27,016 nucleotides of DNA from contig JBBRYK010000032.1 of the NCBI GenBank assembly GCA_038237665.1, positions 1 to 27,016 of the forward strand. Reading direction: 5' to 3'. How positions within the stretch are numbered: position 1 is the first letter of the stretch; each line of letters opens with the position of its first letter. This DNA is from JBBRYK01 sp038237665. Its GTDB lineage: Bacteria; Actinomycetota; Thermoleophilia; Gaiellales; Gaiellaceae. A model generated the notes under the pieces. The model made no database searches. It was not told the DNA's origin and saw only the letters and a list, made by a program, of their open reading frames with translations. Of the stretch, positions 1-6,613 are shown in pieces. The translations under genes were made by a program, and so were the position numbers.

Positions 1-1
1 C

Positions 2-160
2 AGAGAATGGGCCTACGGACTCAGCTACCGCTCACACCACGACCGCAACCGAGCCCTGCCACACTGGCTCCAGCACTACAACCAACGCAGACCACACAGC
101 TCGCTCGGCGGCCAACCACCACTCAGCCGCGTTCACAACGTGCGCGGGCAGGACAGTTAG
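2..160 (+). CDS. IS481-type transposase, C-terminal end (cut by window start)
   Basis: The frame is open from the window edge to a TAG at 158-160 and gives 52 residues. They include the stretch HYNQRRPHSSLGGQPP, the hallmark of the C-terminal end of the rve integrase core in IS481/IS3-type DDE transposases; the RPHSSLGG form is typical of IS481. The DDE catalytic region would lie left of the window, so it cannot be said whether the element is intact. The bases after the stop hold a 17-bp tandem repeat and a copy of the interspersed hairpin repeat, which could be the right end of the element. A phage or other rve integrase is less likely given the motif. Confidence 0.85.
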   Translation, partial: REWAYGLSYRSHHDRNRALPHWLQHYNQRRPHSSLGGQPPLSRVHNVRGQDS

Positions 161-164
161 CTAG

Positions 165-200
165 CGGGGTTTCCTAGGGGTCGGGGTTTCCTAGGGGTCG
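165..200 (+). repeat. 17-bp tandem repeat (two units)
   Basis: The unit CGGGGTTTCCTAGGGGT occurs at 165-181 and again at 182-198, and both copies are followed by CG. The second unit runs directly into repeat copy A. It lies five bases after the transposase stop, so it may be a duplicated end or an insertion scar of the element. Confidence 0.8.
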
Positions 201-234
201 GTTCGGCCGCCTTCGGCGGCATTGCTTTTCCCGG
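191..234 (+). repeat. Interspersed hairpin repeat, copy A
   Basis: It begins CTAGGGGTC, then four variable bases, a hairpin (GCCGCC, loop TTC, GGCGGC at 206-220), then CATTGCTTTTCCC. The same order of blocks is found at 8514-8565 and 25791-25855. Compared with the other copies, the stem sequence and loop differ but base pairing is kept. The AAACTGGGT block that ends the other two copies is not seen here. Confidence 0.7.
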
Positions 235-377
235 GGGGCTCACGCCCCCCGAGACCCCCAGTGTTTCCATGGACCGTAGAGATCGCGGAGCAAGCTCCGC
301 TCGAATGGGGGGACTCCCGTCCCCCCATTGGCCCCCCTGGCTGGTATGGCTCCGCGGATGAAAACCTGCGGAGAGCC
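206..377. other. Array of five hairpins in a gene-free stretch
   Basis: The 257 bases between the transposase remnant and the gene at 418 hold five consecutive inverted repeats: 206-220 (6-bp stem); 232-251 (8-bp G/C stem, loop TCAC); 285-300 (7-bp stem, loop AA); 304-329 (11-bp perfect stem, loop TCCC); and 348-377 (8-bp stem with a 2-nt bulge). None is followed by a T-run, so they do not look like simple terminators. No convincing reading frame was found here. It could be a REP/BIME-like array, the non-coding end of a mobile element, or a structured RNA. Confidence 0.7.
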
Positions 378-405
378 GCCGGACCGCCAACGCTCCGGAA
401 ACTGC

Positions 406-411
406 TAAAGA
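406..411 (+). promoter_or_regulatory. Weak -10-like box before the cysteine hydrolase
   Basis: TAAAGA lies 6 nt before the GTG at 418. It resembles the TANNNT boxes seen before other genes in this window but lacks the final T. No Shine-Dalgarno sequence is visible for this start. Confidence 0.25.
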
Positions 412-417
412 ACCCCG

Positions 418-1035
418 GTGCGGCAAATTCTCTGGGACGTCGATACGCAGGTCGACTTCATCCACGCGGACGGGAAGCTCGCCGTGCCCGGGGCGGAGAC
501 GGTCGTCCCGGCGATGGCGCGGCTCGTCGAGGCTGCCCGTCAGGCCGGCATCCCCCACGTCGCCTCCGCCGACGACCACGAGCTCACGGACGAGGAGATC
601 TCCGACCAGCCCGACTTCTCGGTGACCTGGCCGGCCCACTGCCTGCGCGGCACGCGGGGCGCGCGCAAGATTCCGGAGACCGAACAGCTCGACCCGGTTC
701 CACTCGGCCTCACGCTCGTTCCGGAGCGCTACCTGGTGGGCCGCGAGTTCCTGATCCTGAAGAAGCACTTCGACCCTTTCACGAATCCGAACGCGGAGGT
801 GCTACTCGACCGGCTCGACCCGGACGAGGTGATCGTGTTCGGGGTCGCCACGGACGTCTGCGACGACGCGGCCATCCTGGCGCTGCTCGAGCACGGTCGC
901 CGCGTGCGCTTCGTCTCCGACGCGGCGCGCGGCATCGACGACGCCCGGGTCGCAGCGTGCACCGCCGCCTGGCGCGACCGCGGGGTCGAATTCGTGACCG
1001 CCGACGCGGTCGGTTCGGCGCTCGCGCGCGCTTAA
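418..1035 (+). CDS. Isochorismatase-family cysteine hydrolase, nicotinamidase-like
   Basis: The 205-aa protein has the layout of the cysteine hydrolase fold: DTQVDF near the N-terminus (likely catalytic Asp9), a lysine at 115-116 in LKKHFD, and the nucleophile Cys148 in GVATDVC. WPAHC at 71-75 and DDH at 52-54 recall the metal-binding region of nicotinamidases, which convert nicotinamide to nicotinate in NAD salvage. The usual DxHxxxHxSF motif is not intact, so the exact substrate is uncertain; other amidases of the family remain possible. The start is a GTG without a clear Shine-Dalgarno sequence. The FtsH-like gene follows after 35 bp on the same strand and may be co-transcribed. Confidence 0.85.
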   Translation: MRQILWDVDTQVDFIHADGKLAVPGAETVVPAMARLVEAARQAGIPHVASADDHELTDEEISDQPDFSVTWPAHCLRGTRGARKIPETEQLDPVPLGLTLVPERYLVGREFLILKKHFDPFTNPNAEVLLDRLDPDEVIVFGVATDVCDDAAILALLEHGRRVRFVSDAARGIDDARVAACTAAWRDRGVEFVTADAVGSALARA

Positions 1036-1070
1036 AGGTTTCAAGCGGTGCTGCCGATGGCTCCGGTGGG

Positions 1071-2594
1071 ATGGTGCTTGCCGACCTCTGGAGCCAAATT
1101 TCGAACAATGCCCTGACGTGGCTGCCGCTCCTGTTCTTCGGCTTCATCATCTACCTCCTCTGGCGCACGCTGCAGCTGATGCCGCGCGTGAAGCCGACGG
1201 AGGTGCAGGCGGGCTCCAGCGCTTCGGTGACGTGGAAGGACGTGGCCGGCGCCGAAGAGGTGAAGGCCGAGCTGATGGAGGTCGTCGACTTCCTGCGCTA
1301 TCCCAAGCGCTTCGAGCGCCTCGGCGCTCGAGTCCCGAAGGGGATCCTCCTCTACGGGCCGCCCGGTACCGGTAAGACGCTTCTGGCCAAGGCCGTTGCG
1401 CACGAGTCCGGCGCGAGCTTCTACTCCCAGAGCGCAGCCGCCTTCGTGGAGATGTTCGCCGGGCTCGGCTCGGCCCGGATCCGCAAGCTCTTCGAGACGG
1501 CTCGCAAGAACGCGCCCTCGATCGTCTTCATCGACGAGCTCGATGCCGTCGGAGCCGCCCGCACCGGCCACGGCTTCAACCGCGAGCAGGACCAGACGCT
1601 GAACCAGCTGCTCGTCGAGCTCGACGGCTTCGGCTCTGCCGATCAGGTCGTGGTCATGGCCGCCTCGAACCGGCTCCAGGACCTCGACCCAGCCCTCCTC
1701 CGCCCCGGACGCTTCGACCGCCAGATGCTCGTCTCGCCGCCGGACCTCGCGGGTCGTGAGGCGATCCTCGACGTGCACACCCGGGGCAAGCCGCTCGCAC
1801 CGGACATCGACCTGCACCTGATCGCCCGCCACACGGCCGGGCTGACGGGCGCCGACCTCGCGAACATTGCCAATGAGGCTGCCATCTTCGCCGGCCGTCA
1901 GGAGCGGACGCGCATCATGCACGCCGATTTCGAGGCGGCGATGGAGCGCGTCGTCGCCGGGCTGCAGCAGCGCCGTGTCGTCAGCGAAAAGGAGAAGCGG
2001 ATCCTGGCCTACCACGAGGGCGGCCATGCGCTCATGTCGCATCTGATGGGCGACACGATGCCGGTCCAGAAGGCAACGATCGTCTCGCGAGGCCAGGCCC
2101 TCGGCTACACGCTCAATCTTCCCGCCGAGGATCGCTACCTCCACACGAAGGAGGAGCTGGTCAACATGATGACCATCTATCTCGCCGGACGTGCCGCCGA
2201 GCAGGTCGTCTTCGGGCGGGTCACGAACGGCGCCGCGAACGACCTCGAGAAGGCGACGGAGCTCGCCCGCTCGATGGTCTTCGAGTTCGGCATGTCGGAC
2301 AGCGCTGCCTCCCGGACGATGCGGGCCGACAACTACGCGCTGTCCGAGGAGACCAAGCGCCTCCGCGATGGAGAGCAGGCCCGTCTGACCGACGGCGCCT
2401 ACGGCGAGGCGGTTCGGCTGCTGACCAAGCACCGCGGCGCCCTCGACCGGATCGCGCTGGCTCTCCTCGACAAGGAGACGCTCGTCCGGGACGAGCTGCT
2501 CGTCTTGCTGGAAGACGTCGAGGCCGAGTCGTGGGCGGGCGACGCTGTCGGTGCGGTCCGCATGGTGCAGGCCGTCAGCCGGTTCGTCGTCTAG
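1071..2594 (+). CDS. FtsH-like membrane AAA+ zinc metalloprotease, short form
   Basis: 507 aa. One membrane segment (about 14-36) is followed directly by the AAA module: Walker A GPPGTGKT at 96-103, Walker B IVFIDE at 151-156, arginine-finger region LRPGRFDR. Then comes an M41 protease domain with the zinc motif HEGGH at 315-319 and the probable third ligand Asp391 in AANDLEKATELAR. The family degrades membrane and short-lived cytoplasmic proteins as a hexamer. Usual FtsH has about 610-650 aa with two membrane spans and a periplasmic domain between them; here the first span and periplasmic domain are absent, as in Yme1-like single-span forms. The pore motif is FAG instead of FVG. An open frame runs upstream to 222, but the family match begins only here; ATG 1071 is the only usable start in front of it. 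Confidence 0.9.
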   Translation: MVLADLWSQISNNALTWLPLLFFGFIIYLLWRTLQLMPRVKPTEVQAGSSASVTWKDVAGAEEVKAELMEVVDFLRYPKRFERLGARVPKGILLYGPPGTGKTLLAKAVAHESGASFYSQSAAAFVEMFAGLGSARIRKLFETARKNAPSIVFIDELDAVGAARTGHGFNREQDQTLNQLLVELDGFGSADQVVVMAASNRLQDLDPALLRPGRFDRQMLVSPPDLAGREAILDVHTRGKPLAPDIDLHLIARHTAGLTGADLANIANEAAIFAGRQERTRIMHADFEAAMERVVAGLQQRRVVSEKEKRILAYHEGGHALMSHLMGDTMPVQKATIVSRGQALGYTLNLPAEDRYLHTKEELVNMMTIYLAGRAAEQVVFGRVTNGAANDLEKATELARSMVFEFGMSDSAASRTMRADNYALSEETKRLRDGEQARLTDGAYGEAVRLLTKHRGALDRIALALLDKETLVRDELLVLLEDVEAESWAGDAVGAVRMVQAVSRFVV

Positions 2595-2638
2595 GCCATT
2601 GACCAGTTGATTGATCGGTGACGTTTCGATCGATCGAC

Positions 2639-2644
2639 TAGCAT
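2639..2644 (+). promoter_or_regulatory. -10-like box, leaderless type, before mce
   Basis: TAGCAT ends 8 nt before the ATG at 2653. No Shine-Dalgarno sequence lies between, so transcription probably starts at or within a base or two of the start codon. No -35 at normal spacing is obvious. Confidence 0.5.
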
Positions 2645-2652
2645 CGCGGGCG

Positions 2653-3057
2653 ATGGCCGCCCGCGGCATCCACCATCTCGGCGTAGCCGTGTCGGACCTG
2701 GACGAGGCGGTCGAGACCTATGGACGCCTGTTCGGGGCGGAGGTCGAGCACCGCGCGACGGTGCAGGACCAGGGGGTCGAGGCGGCGTTGCTCCGCGTGG
2801 GCGAGGGCCGGGTCGAGCTACTTGCCGCGCTCGGCGAGGACACCCCGGTCGGCCGCTTCCTGGCCAAGCGTGGGCCCGGCATGCACCACGTCGCCTACGA
2901 GGTCGACGACGTGACGGCCGAGCTCGACCGCCTGGAAAGGCAGGGTGCGGAGCTGATCGACCTGCGGCCGCGACAGGGGCTGTTCGGCCTCGAGGTCGCC
3001 TTCCTGCACCCGGACGCCGTTCACGGCGTGCTCTCGGAGCTGGTTTCCGGTGGCTAG
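2653..3057 (+). CDS. mce: Methylmalonyl-CoA epimerase
   Basis: The 134-aa protein has the vicinal-oxygen-chelate (glyoxalase) fold. GIHHLGVAV at the N-terminus, GRVELLAAL mid-protein, GMHHVAYEV starting the second half and VAFLHP...HGVLSELV at the end match methylmalonyl-CoA epimerase, with metal ligands from the two HH motifs and the C-terminal Glu. It interconverts (2R)- and (2S)-methylmalonyl-CoA in propionyl-CoA/branched-chain catabolism or the reverse; the mutase and carboxylase genes are not in this window. The frame can be extended to 2611, but ATG 2653 fits the family start and the -10-like box. It overlaps the next gene by 8 bp (GTGGCTAG). A generic glyoxalase/bleomycin-resistance protein is the alternative. 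Confidence 0.9.
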   Translation: MAARGIHHLGVAVSDLDEAVETYGRLFGAEVEHRATVQDQGVEAALLRVGEGRVELLAALGEDTPVGRFLAKRGPGMHHVAYEVDDVTAELDRLERQGAELIDLRPRQGLFGLEVAFLHPDAVHGVLSELVSGG

Positions 3058-3280
3058 CCCCGACCACGTTCGCATCGAGGTCGCCTTCGACGGAGGGCAA
3101 ACGATCTCGCTGATCGTCTCGGGCGTGGACGCCGATGCGCTCGAGGGCGCGCTTGACACCGGGGCCGAGGACGCTCTGACGGTCGAGTCCGAGGGGGGCC
3201 GGTACATCCTGAACCTTCGCCGCATCGTCTACGTCAAGCGTCACGCACGCGAGAGCCGCGTCGGCTTCGGAAACGACTAG
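3050..3280 (+). CDS. Small conserved-looking protein coupled to mce
   Basis: 76 aa starting at a GTG that overlaps the mce stop codon by 8 bp, with GGAG about 10 nt upstream inside mce. The sequence alternates hydrophobic and charged residues (VRIEVAFD, ISLIVSGVD) and ends in RYILNLRRIVYVKRH, suggesting a small alpha/beta or beta-sheet domain. No membrane segment, signal peptide or cysteine is seen. The general layout recalls the small actinobacterial DUF3107 proteins, but I cannot confirm membership. The tight overlap suggests translation coupled to mce; the function is unknown. Confidence 0.7.
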   Translation: MASPDHVRIEVAFDGGQTISLIVSGVDADALEGALDTGAEDALTVESEGGRYILNLRRIVYVKRHARESRVGFGND

Positions 3281-3325
3281 CGCCTTCCCCGGTTAGCGTC
3301 GGCACGTCCTGGGCATGGTGCGACC

Positions 3326-3907
3326 ATGGCCTACGGACTCACGGCGCAGGCTGGTCGGGCGGAGGCGGTCCGCCAACTCGTCGAGCGCGCACAGTCGGGA
3401 GACCGCGACGCTCTCGAGGAGCTCTACCTCCTCCACTTCGACCGCATCTACAGCTACCTGCACATCGCGGTGGGGAACCGGCACGACGCCGAGGACCTGA
3501 CCACGCAGACGTTTCTGCGGATGCTCGAGTCGATTGCGAGGTATCGCCCCGGGAAGGCGCCGTTCTCGGCCTGGCTCTTTCGCATCGCGCACAACCTGGC
3601 GATGGACCACTTCAGGGCGACGAAGCGGCTCCAGCCGACCGAGGAGGTGCCCGAGGACGAGAACGTCGCAGAGTCGTCGGCCGAGGAGCAGGCCCTCGAG
3701 GAGATTGGACGTGGCTCGATGCTCCAGCTGATCGGCTCGCTCTCACCCGATCAGCAGCAGGTCCTGACGCTCAAGTTCGTCTTCAACTTCTCCAACGCCG
3801 AAGCGGCGACCGTTCTGGGCAAGACCGAGGGCGCGATCAAATCGCTCCAGCACCGGGCTCTGGCGCAGCTCGGCAAGCAGGTGGCACCCGCCGCCGCGGA
3901 GCTGTAG
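3326..3907 (+). CDS. ECF-type sigma factor (sigma-70 family)
   Basis: 193 aa with the two domains of a group 4 sigma factor. Region 2 spans about 30-100 (LEELYLLHFDRIYSYL, HDAEDLTTQTF, SAWLFRIAHNLAMDHFR), binding core polymerase and the -10 element. Region 4 spans about 133-185 (LSPDQQQVLTLKFVF, then a helix-turn-helix around NAEAATVLGKTEGAIKSLQHRA), reading the -35. The linker (about 102-130) is acidic. No anti-sigma gene follows; the next gene is the YchF-like protein, so its control is not evident here. A TAGCGT box at 3294-3299 is 26 nt upstream of the ATG. Another ATG at 3315 is out of frame. Confidence 0.92.
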   Translation: MAYGLTAQAGRAEAVRQLVERAQSGDRDALEELYLLHFDRIYSYLHIAVGNRHDAEDLTTQTFLRMLESIARYRPGKAPFSAWLFRIAHNLAMDHFRATKRLQPTEEVPEDENVAESSAEEQALEEIGRGSMLQLIGSLSPDQQQVLTLKFVFNFSNAEAATVLGKTEGAIKSLQHRALAQLGKQVAPAAAEL

Positions 3908-3915
3908 CAGCCCAC

Positions 3916-3921
3916 TAGTCT
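3916..3921 (+). promoter_or_regulatory. -10-like box before the YchF-like gene
   Basis: TAGTCT ends 10 nt before the TTG at 3932, right after the sigma factor stop. GAGGG at 3925-3929 is too close to the TTG to be a good Shine-Dalgarno sequence, so a leaderless or near-leaderless transcript is possible. Confidence 0.4.
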
Positions 3922-3931
3922 CACGAGGGCT

Positions 3932-4840
3932 TTGGCTCTCGAGACAGGCATTGTGGGGCTGCCCGCCTCGGGCAAGACGACGCTCTTTCGGGCGCTGACG
4001 CGCGCGCCCGGGTCGGCGGACGTGGGCATGGCCGACATCCCGGACGAGCGGCTCGAGGCCGTCGCCAAGGCGGTGTCGGCGCGGAAGGTCACTCCCGCGA
4101 CCGTTCGGGTCACCGACGTCCAGGGAACCGGGGCGCAGCTGCTCGGCAACATGCGGCAGGTGGACGCGCTCCTGGCCGTCCTCGACGGCTTTTCGGGGAC
4201 GCGCGTTCCGGCAGACGACCTCGAGACCCTGCGGCTGGAGCTGATCGTCGCCGACAGCGATCACGTCGAGCGGCGGCTCGAACGGGTCCGAAAGCAGGCG
4301 AAGTCCGGCGAGACGGCGTTGAAGCAGGAGGTGGTCCAGCTGGAACACGTCCTCGCGCACCTCGAGAGCGGCGAACCCCTGTCGTCCTATCCGGCGGCTT
4401 TGCCGTTCGGGCTCGAGCCGCTGACGACCAAGCCTCTGATTCCGCTCGAGAACGGCCCCGCCGGCATCGACCTGAAGCTCGAGGCCGAGTTGGCCGAGCT
4501 GGACGAGTCCGAGGCGGCAGCGTTTCGGGAGGCGCCGTCGGCTCTGGCCGAGGTCGTCCGCTCGCTGACGGAGGCGCTCAACCTGATCTCGTTCTTCACC
4601 GCGAGCGACAAGGAGACCCGGGCCTGGACTCTGCGCGCGGGCCGGACGGCGCTCGAGGCGGCCGAGACCATTCACTCCGACATCGCCCGCGGCTTCATCC
4701 GCTGCGAGGTGATCCGATGGGACGACCTCGTCGCGGCCGGATCGCATTCGGAAGCCGCACGGCGCGGACTGCAGCGCCTCGAGGGCAGGGCCTACGTCGT
4801 CCAGGACGGCGATGTCCTGAACGTTCGCTTCAACGTTTAG
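3932..4840 (+). CDS. YchF/Obg-like P-loop protein with C-terminal TGS domain, divergent
   Basis: 302 aa. The N-terminus GIVGLPASGKTTLFRALT carries a P-loop in the place of the YchF GLPNVGKST motif, followed by a family-like ADIPDERL segment. The middle has the YchF coiled-coil-like arm (DSDHVERRLERVRKQAK). The C-terminal third is a good match to the YchF TGS region: LISFFTASDKETRAW, AAETIHSDIARGFIRCEVI and a final YVVQDGDVLNVRFNV. YchF family members are ribosome-associated ATPases of about 360 aa. Here about 60 residues are missing, mostly in the nucleotide domain; the DxAG switch motif reads DVQG and the NKxE specificity motif is not recognisable. TTG 3932 is chosen because it places the P-loop at the normal distance from the N-terminus. 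Confidence 0.8.
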   Translation: MALETGIVGLPASGKTTLFRALTRAPGSADVGMADIPDERLEAVAKAVSARKVTPATVRVTDVQGTGAQLLGNMRQVDALLAVLDGFSGTRVPADDLETLRLELIVADSDHVERRLERVRKQAKSGETALKQEVVQLEHVLAHLESGEPLSSYPAALPFGLEPLTTKPLIPLENGPAGIDLKLEAELAELDESEAAAFREAPSALAEVVRSLTEALNLISFFTASDKETRAWTLRAGRTALEAAETIHSDIARGFIRCEVIRWDDLVAAGSHSEAARRGLQRLEGRAYVVQDGDVLNVRFNV

Positions 4841-4886
4841 GAGGGCCTGGTGGAACGGTGCTCAGACACTGTTTCGCCAGACCCTC
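4841..4886. terminator. Long imperfect hairpin between convergent genes, probable bidirectional terminator
   Basis: Arms 4841-4860 and 4867-4886 can pair over 20 positions (16 Watson-Crick, 3 G-U, 1 mismatch, reading the plus strand) around a 6-nt loop, CTCAGA. It starts right after the TAG of the YchF-like gene and ends one base before the stop codon of the EamA gene on the other strand. No T-run follows, so it is not a classical intrinsic terminator, but position and strength fit transcript end formation for both genes. Confidence 0.65.
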
Positions 4887-4887
4887 C

Positions 4888-5727
4888 TCAACCCGCGGAG
4901 ATCATCGCGACGCCGCCGAGCGCTGCGAGGGCGCCGAGTCGCTGCGTTCGTGCCAGACGCTCGCCGAGGAAGGCCCGGGCGAGCAGCACGACGACCAGCG
5001 GATAGAGCGACGCCAGCACCGAGACGACGCTGACGAGCCCTCTCGTCGTCGCGACGGCGAACAGCATCGTCGCCGTGGCGTCGAGGACTCCGATCGGCGC
5101 GAACTTCGTCAAGGACTCGGCCAACGGAGCCAGGGGTGGTCGGGTGGCGACCAGCGCGGCGGCAACCACCACGCAGCCCGTGAGTCGAAGCACCAGCGTC
5201 GCCCAGTAGGGGTCGGCAGCGCTGGCCGAATCGATCGCGACCAGGGTTCCGCCGAAGCAGGCACCGGCAACGAGGGCGAGCCCCGCTCCCGTTGCGACAC
5301 GCGCCTTCGTCTCGGTTACGCTGCGCGGCTCTCGTGAGGCTAGGACGATGCCGATCAACGCGATCGCGATGCCGGCCAGCCTCACAGCGCCCGGCCGCTC
5401 GCCGCGCAGCAGCCCCACGACGAGCGGGATCAGCGGCGCGGTGGCGGTGATCGGCGCAACGACACCCATGCTGCCGATCGCGAGGCCCCGGTAGAGGGCG
5501 GCGATCCCGGCGACGCCGCCGAGGCCGGCGAGCGCCGCGTAGACCAGAGGAAGCGCGCCGGGCGGTGCGTCTCCGCGAACGGCGACCACGCCGCCGATCA
5601 CGATTGCGCCGGCCGGGAACGCGACCGCGAGCACCGCCAGGAGCGGGAAGCCCCGCGACCGGAGGCCGCCGAGGAAGTCGGACACTCCCCAGAGCAGGCT
5701 GGCGCTCAGGCCGAGGAGGACCGTCAC
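4888..5727 (-). CDS. EamA/DMT-family membrane transporter
   Basis: 279 aa, almost entirely hydrophobic, with about ten predicted membrane helices in two EamA repeats (roughly 1-130 and 145-279). Typical features are the N-terminal LLWGVSDFLGG, LYRGLAIGSMGVVAPITATAPLIP before the end of repeat 1, and the repeat-2 equivalent SVVSVLASLYPLVVVLLARAFLGERL. The family exports or imports small metabolites such as amino acids; the substrate cannot be told from sequence. The GTG start lies 9 bp after the YhaM-like gene, so the two probably form one transcript, though a TAAGCT box also overlaps that gene's stop codon. The downstream end is the hairpin at 4841-4886. Confidence 0.88.
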   Translation of the reverse strand: MTVLLGLSASLLWGVSDFLGGLRSRGFPLLAVLAVAFPAGAIVIGGVVAVRGDAPPGALPLVYAALAGLGGVAGIAALYRGLAIGSMGVVAPITATAPLIPLVVGLLRGERPGAVRLAGIAIALIGIVLASREPRSVTETKARVATGAGLALVAGACFGGTLVAIDSASAADPYWATLVLRLTGCVVVAAALVATRPPLAPLAESLTKFAPIGVLDATATMLFAVATTRGLVSVVSVLASLYPLVVVLLARAFLGERLARTQRLGALAALGGVAMISAG

Positions 5728-5733
5728 CGGCCG

Positions 5734-5739
5734 AGCTTA
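5734..5739 (-). promoter_or_regulatory. -10-like box before the EamA gene
   Basis: TAAGCT on the minus strand ends 6 nt before the GTG at 5727. Its first three bases are the stop codon of the preceding gene, so it may be coincidental. Confidence 0.3.
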
Positions 5740-6570
5740 GGGGCCTACAGGCCGCGTGGCCGCAATCGCGTCGAGCTGGTTCGCGTGGTAGAGGACGGCG
5801 GCCTCGGCGGTTCGTGCGGCCCGCCCGTCATGGTGCACCGCGATCGCGTGCAGGAGCTGCGCTCGGGCGTCGGCGTCCAGGCCCGAGGTGCGGTCCTCGA
5901 TCAGGCGAAGCCCCAGGTGGACGTGCCCCAGCAACCGCCCCTCCTCGGTCGGGCGGAAGAGTGGAGCCGGGCCGAGCTCGGCCGTTCGGCCGACGTCGTG
6001 CAGGAGCGCCGAGGCCAGAAGCAGGTCGGAGCGCAGCCGGGGGTGCAGTTGCGCGGTCTCGCGGCAGATGGTGGCGACGCCGACGGTGTGTTCGAGCAAC
6101 CCGCCGGCATAGCTGTGGTGGCCGTCAACGGTCGCTGGCAGCGCCCGGAGCCGCGTACGCAGCTTGACGTCGCGCACGAACTTCGCCACGGTCGTCTTCA
6201 GTCCCGGGTGGGCGATTTCGCCGGCCAGAAACTCGAGGAATCCGTCCAGCTCGTCGAGGTCGCGGCAGATCGCCGGCGCCAGCGAGGTCAGGTCGTCGAC
6301 CTCCGCCGGCTCGAGCGAGCGCACGTCGAGCTGCAGCTTGTCGCGGAAACGCTCCACGCGCCCGAGCACGCGAACGGCGTCTCCCTCGGCGAAGCGCGAA
6401 TCGAGCAGCTCGACGTCGTTCCAGACCCGCGCCTCGATCCGGCCGCTGGCGTCGATCAGCTCCAGTGAGAGGTACACGGCCCCGGCGCGCGTGCGGAGCT
6501 TCTGCTTGCGGGCAACCGCGTAAACGCCTTCGACGACGCGATCCTCGGCCAGTTGCTCGATGGCTGCCAC
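5737..6570 (-). CDS. YhaM-like OB-fold/HD-domain 3'-5' exoribonuclease
   Basis: 277 aa. The first 85 residues form an OB-fold-like beta region (GRIEARVWNDVE, GDAVRVLGRVERFRDKLQLDV) that would bind nucleic acid. The rest is an HD phosphohydrolase domain: GHHSYAGGLLEHTVGV at 150-165, the HD pair in LLHDVGR at 189-195, then AIAVHHDGR near the C-terminus. This order is that of B. subtilis YhaM (about 314 aa), a metal-dependent 3'-5' exonuclease acting on RNA and DNA. Start GTG 6570 is preceded by a TAAACT box 6 nt upstream and no Shine-Dalgarno sequence. It is divergent from the DUF1015 gene. A generic HD hydrolase is the alternative. Confidence 0.87.
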   Translation of the reverse strand: MAAIEQLAEDRVVEGVYAVARKQKLRTRAGAVYLSLELIDASGRIEARVWNDVELLDSRFAEGDAVRVLGRVERFRDKLQLDVRSLEPAEVDDLTSLAPAICRDLDELDGFLEFLAGEIAHPGLKTTVAKFVRDVKLRTRLRALPATVDGHHSYAGGLLEHTVGVATICRETAQLHPRLRSDLLLASALLHDVGRTAELGPAPLFRPTEEGRLLGHVHLGLRLIEDRTSGLDADARAQLLHAIAVHHDGRAARTAEAAVLYHANQLDAIAATRPVGP

Positions 6571-6576
6571 AGGCCA

Positions 6577-6582
6577 AGTTTA
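6577..6582 (-). promoter_or_regulatory. -10-like box, leaderless type, before the YhaM-like gene
   Basis: TAAACT on the minus strand ends 6 nt before the GTG at 6570. It lies back to back with the TAGGCT box of the divergent DUF1015 gene. Confidence 0.5.
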
Positions 6583-6599
6583 GGTCCGGAGGCGGATGC

Positions 6600-6605
6600 T
6601 AGGCT
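6600..6605 (+). promoter_or_regulatory. -10-like box, leaderless type, before the DUF1015 gene
   Basis: TAGGCT ends 8 nt before the GTG at 6614. The same hexamer precedes mrp at 7 nt. It makes GTG 6614 the likely start, because an ATG at 6596 would put the box inside the coding region. Confidence 0.5.
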
Positions 6606-6613
6606 CGGCCGCA

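Noticed and set aside
161..417. tRNA, small RNA gene or CRISPR-like array in the gap
   Set aside because: No tRNA arm pattern and no regularly spaced identical repeats; only unequal hairpins and one 17-bp tandem pair.
222..1070. Long N-terminal extension of the FtsH-like frame (790 aa in total)
   Set aside because: It crosses the hairpin array and the cysteine hydrolase gene in another frame, is rich in Arg/Pro/Gly as GC-rich shadow frames are, and has no relation to FtsH N-termini.
6596..6613. ATG at 6596 as start of DUF1015
   Set aside because: The TAGGCT box would lie inside the gene; GTG 6614 gives the family-like N-terminus ADVKPFRALRYD.
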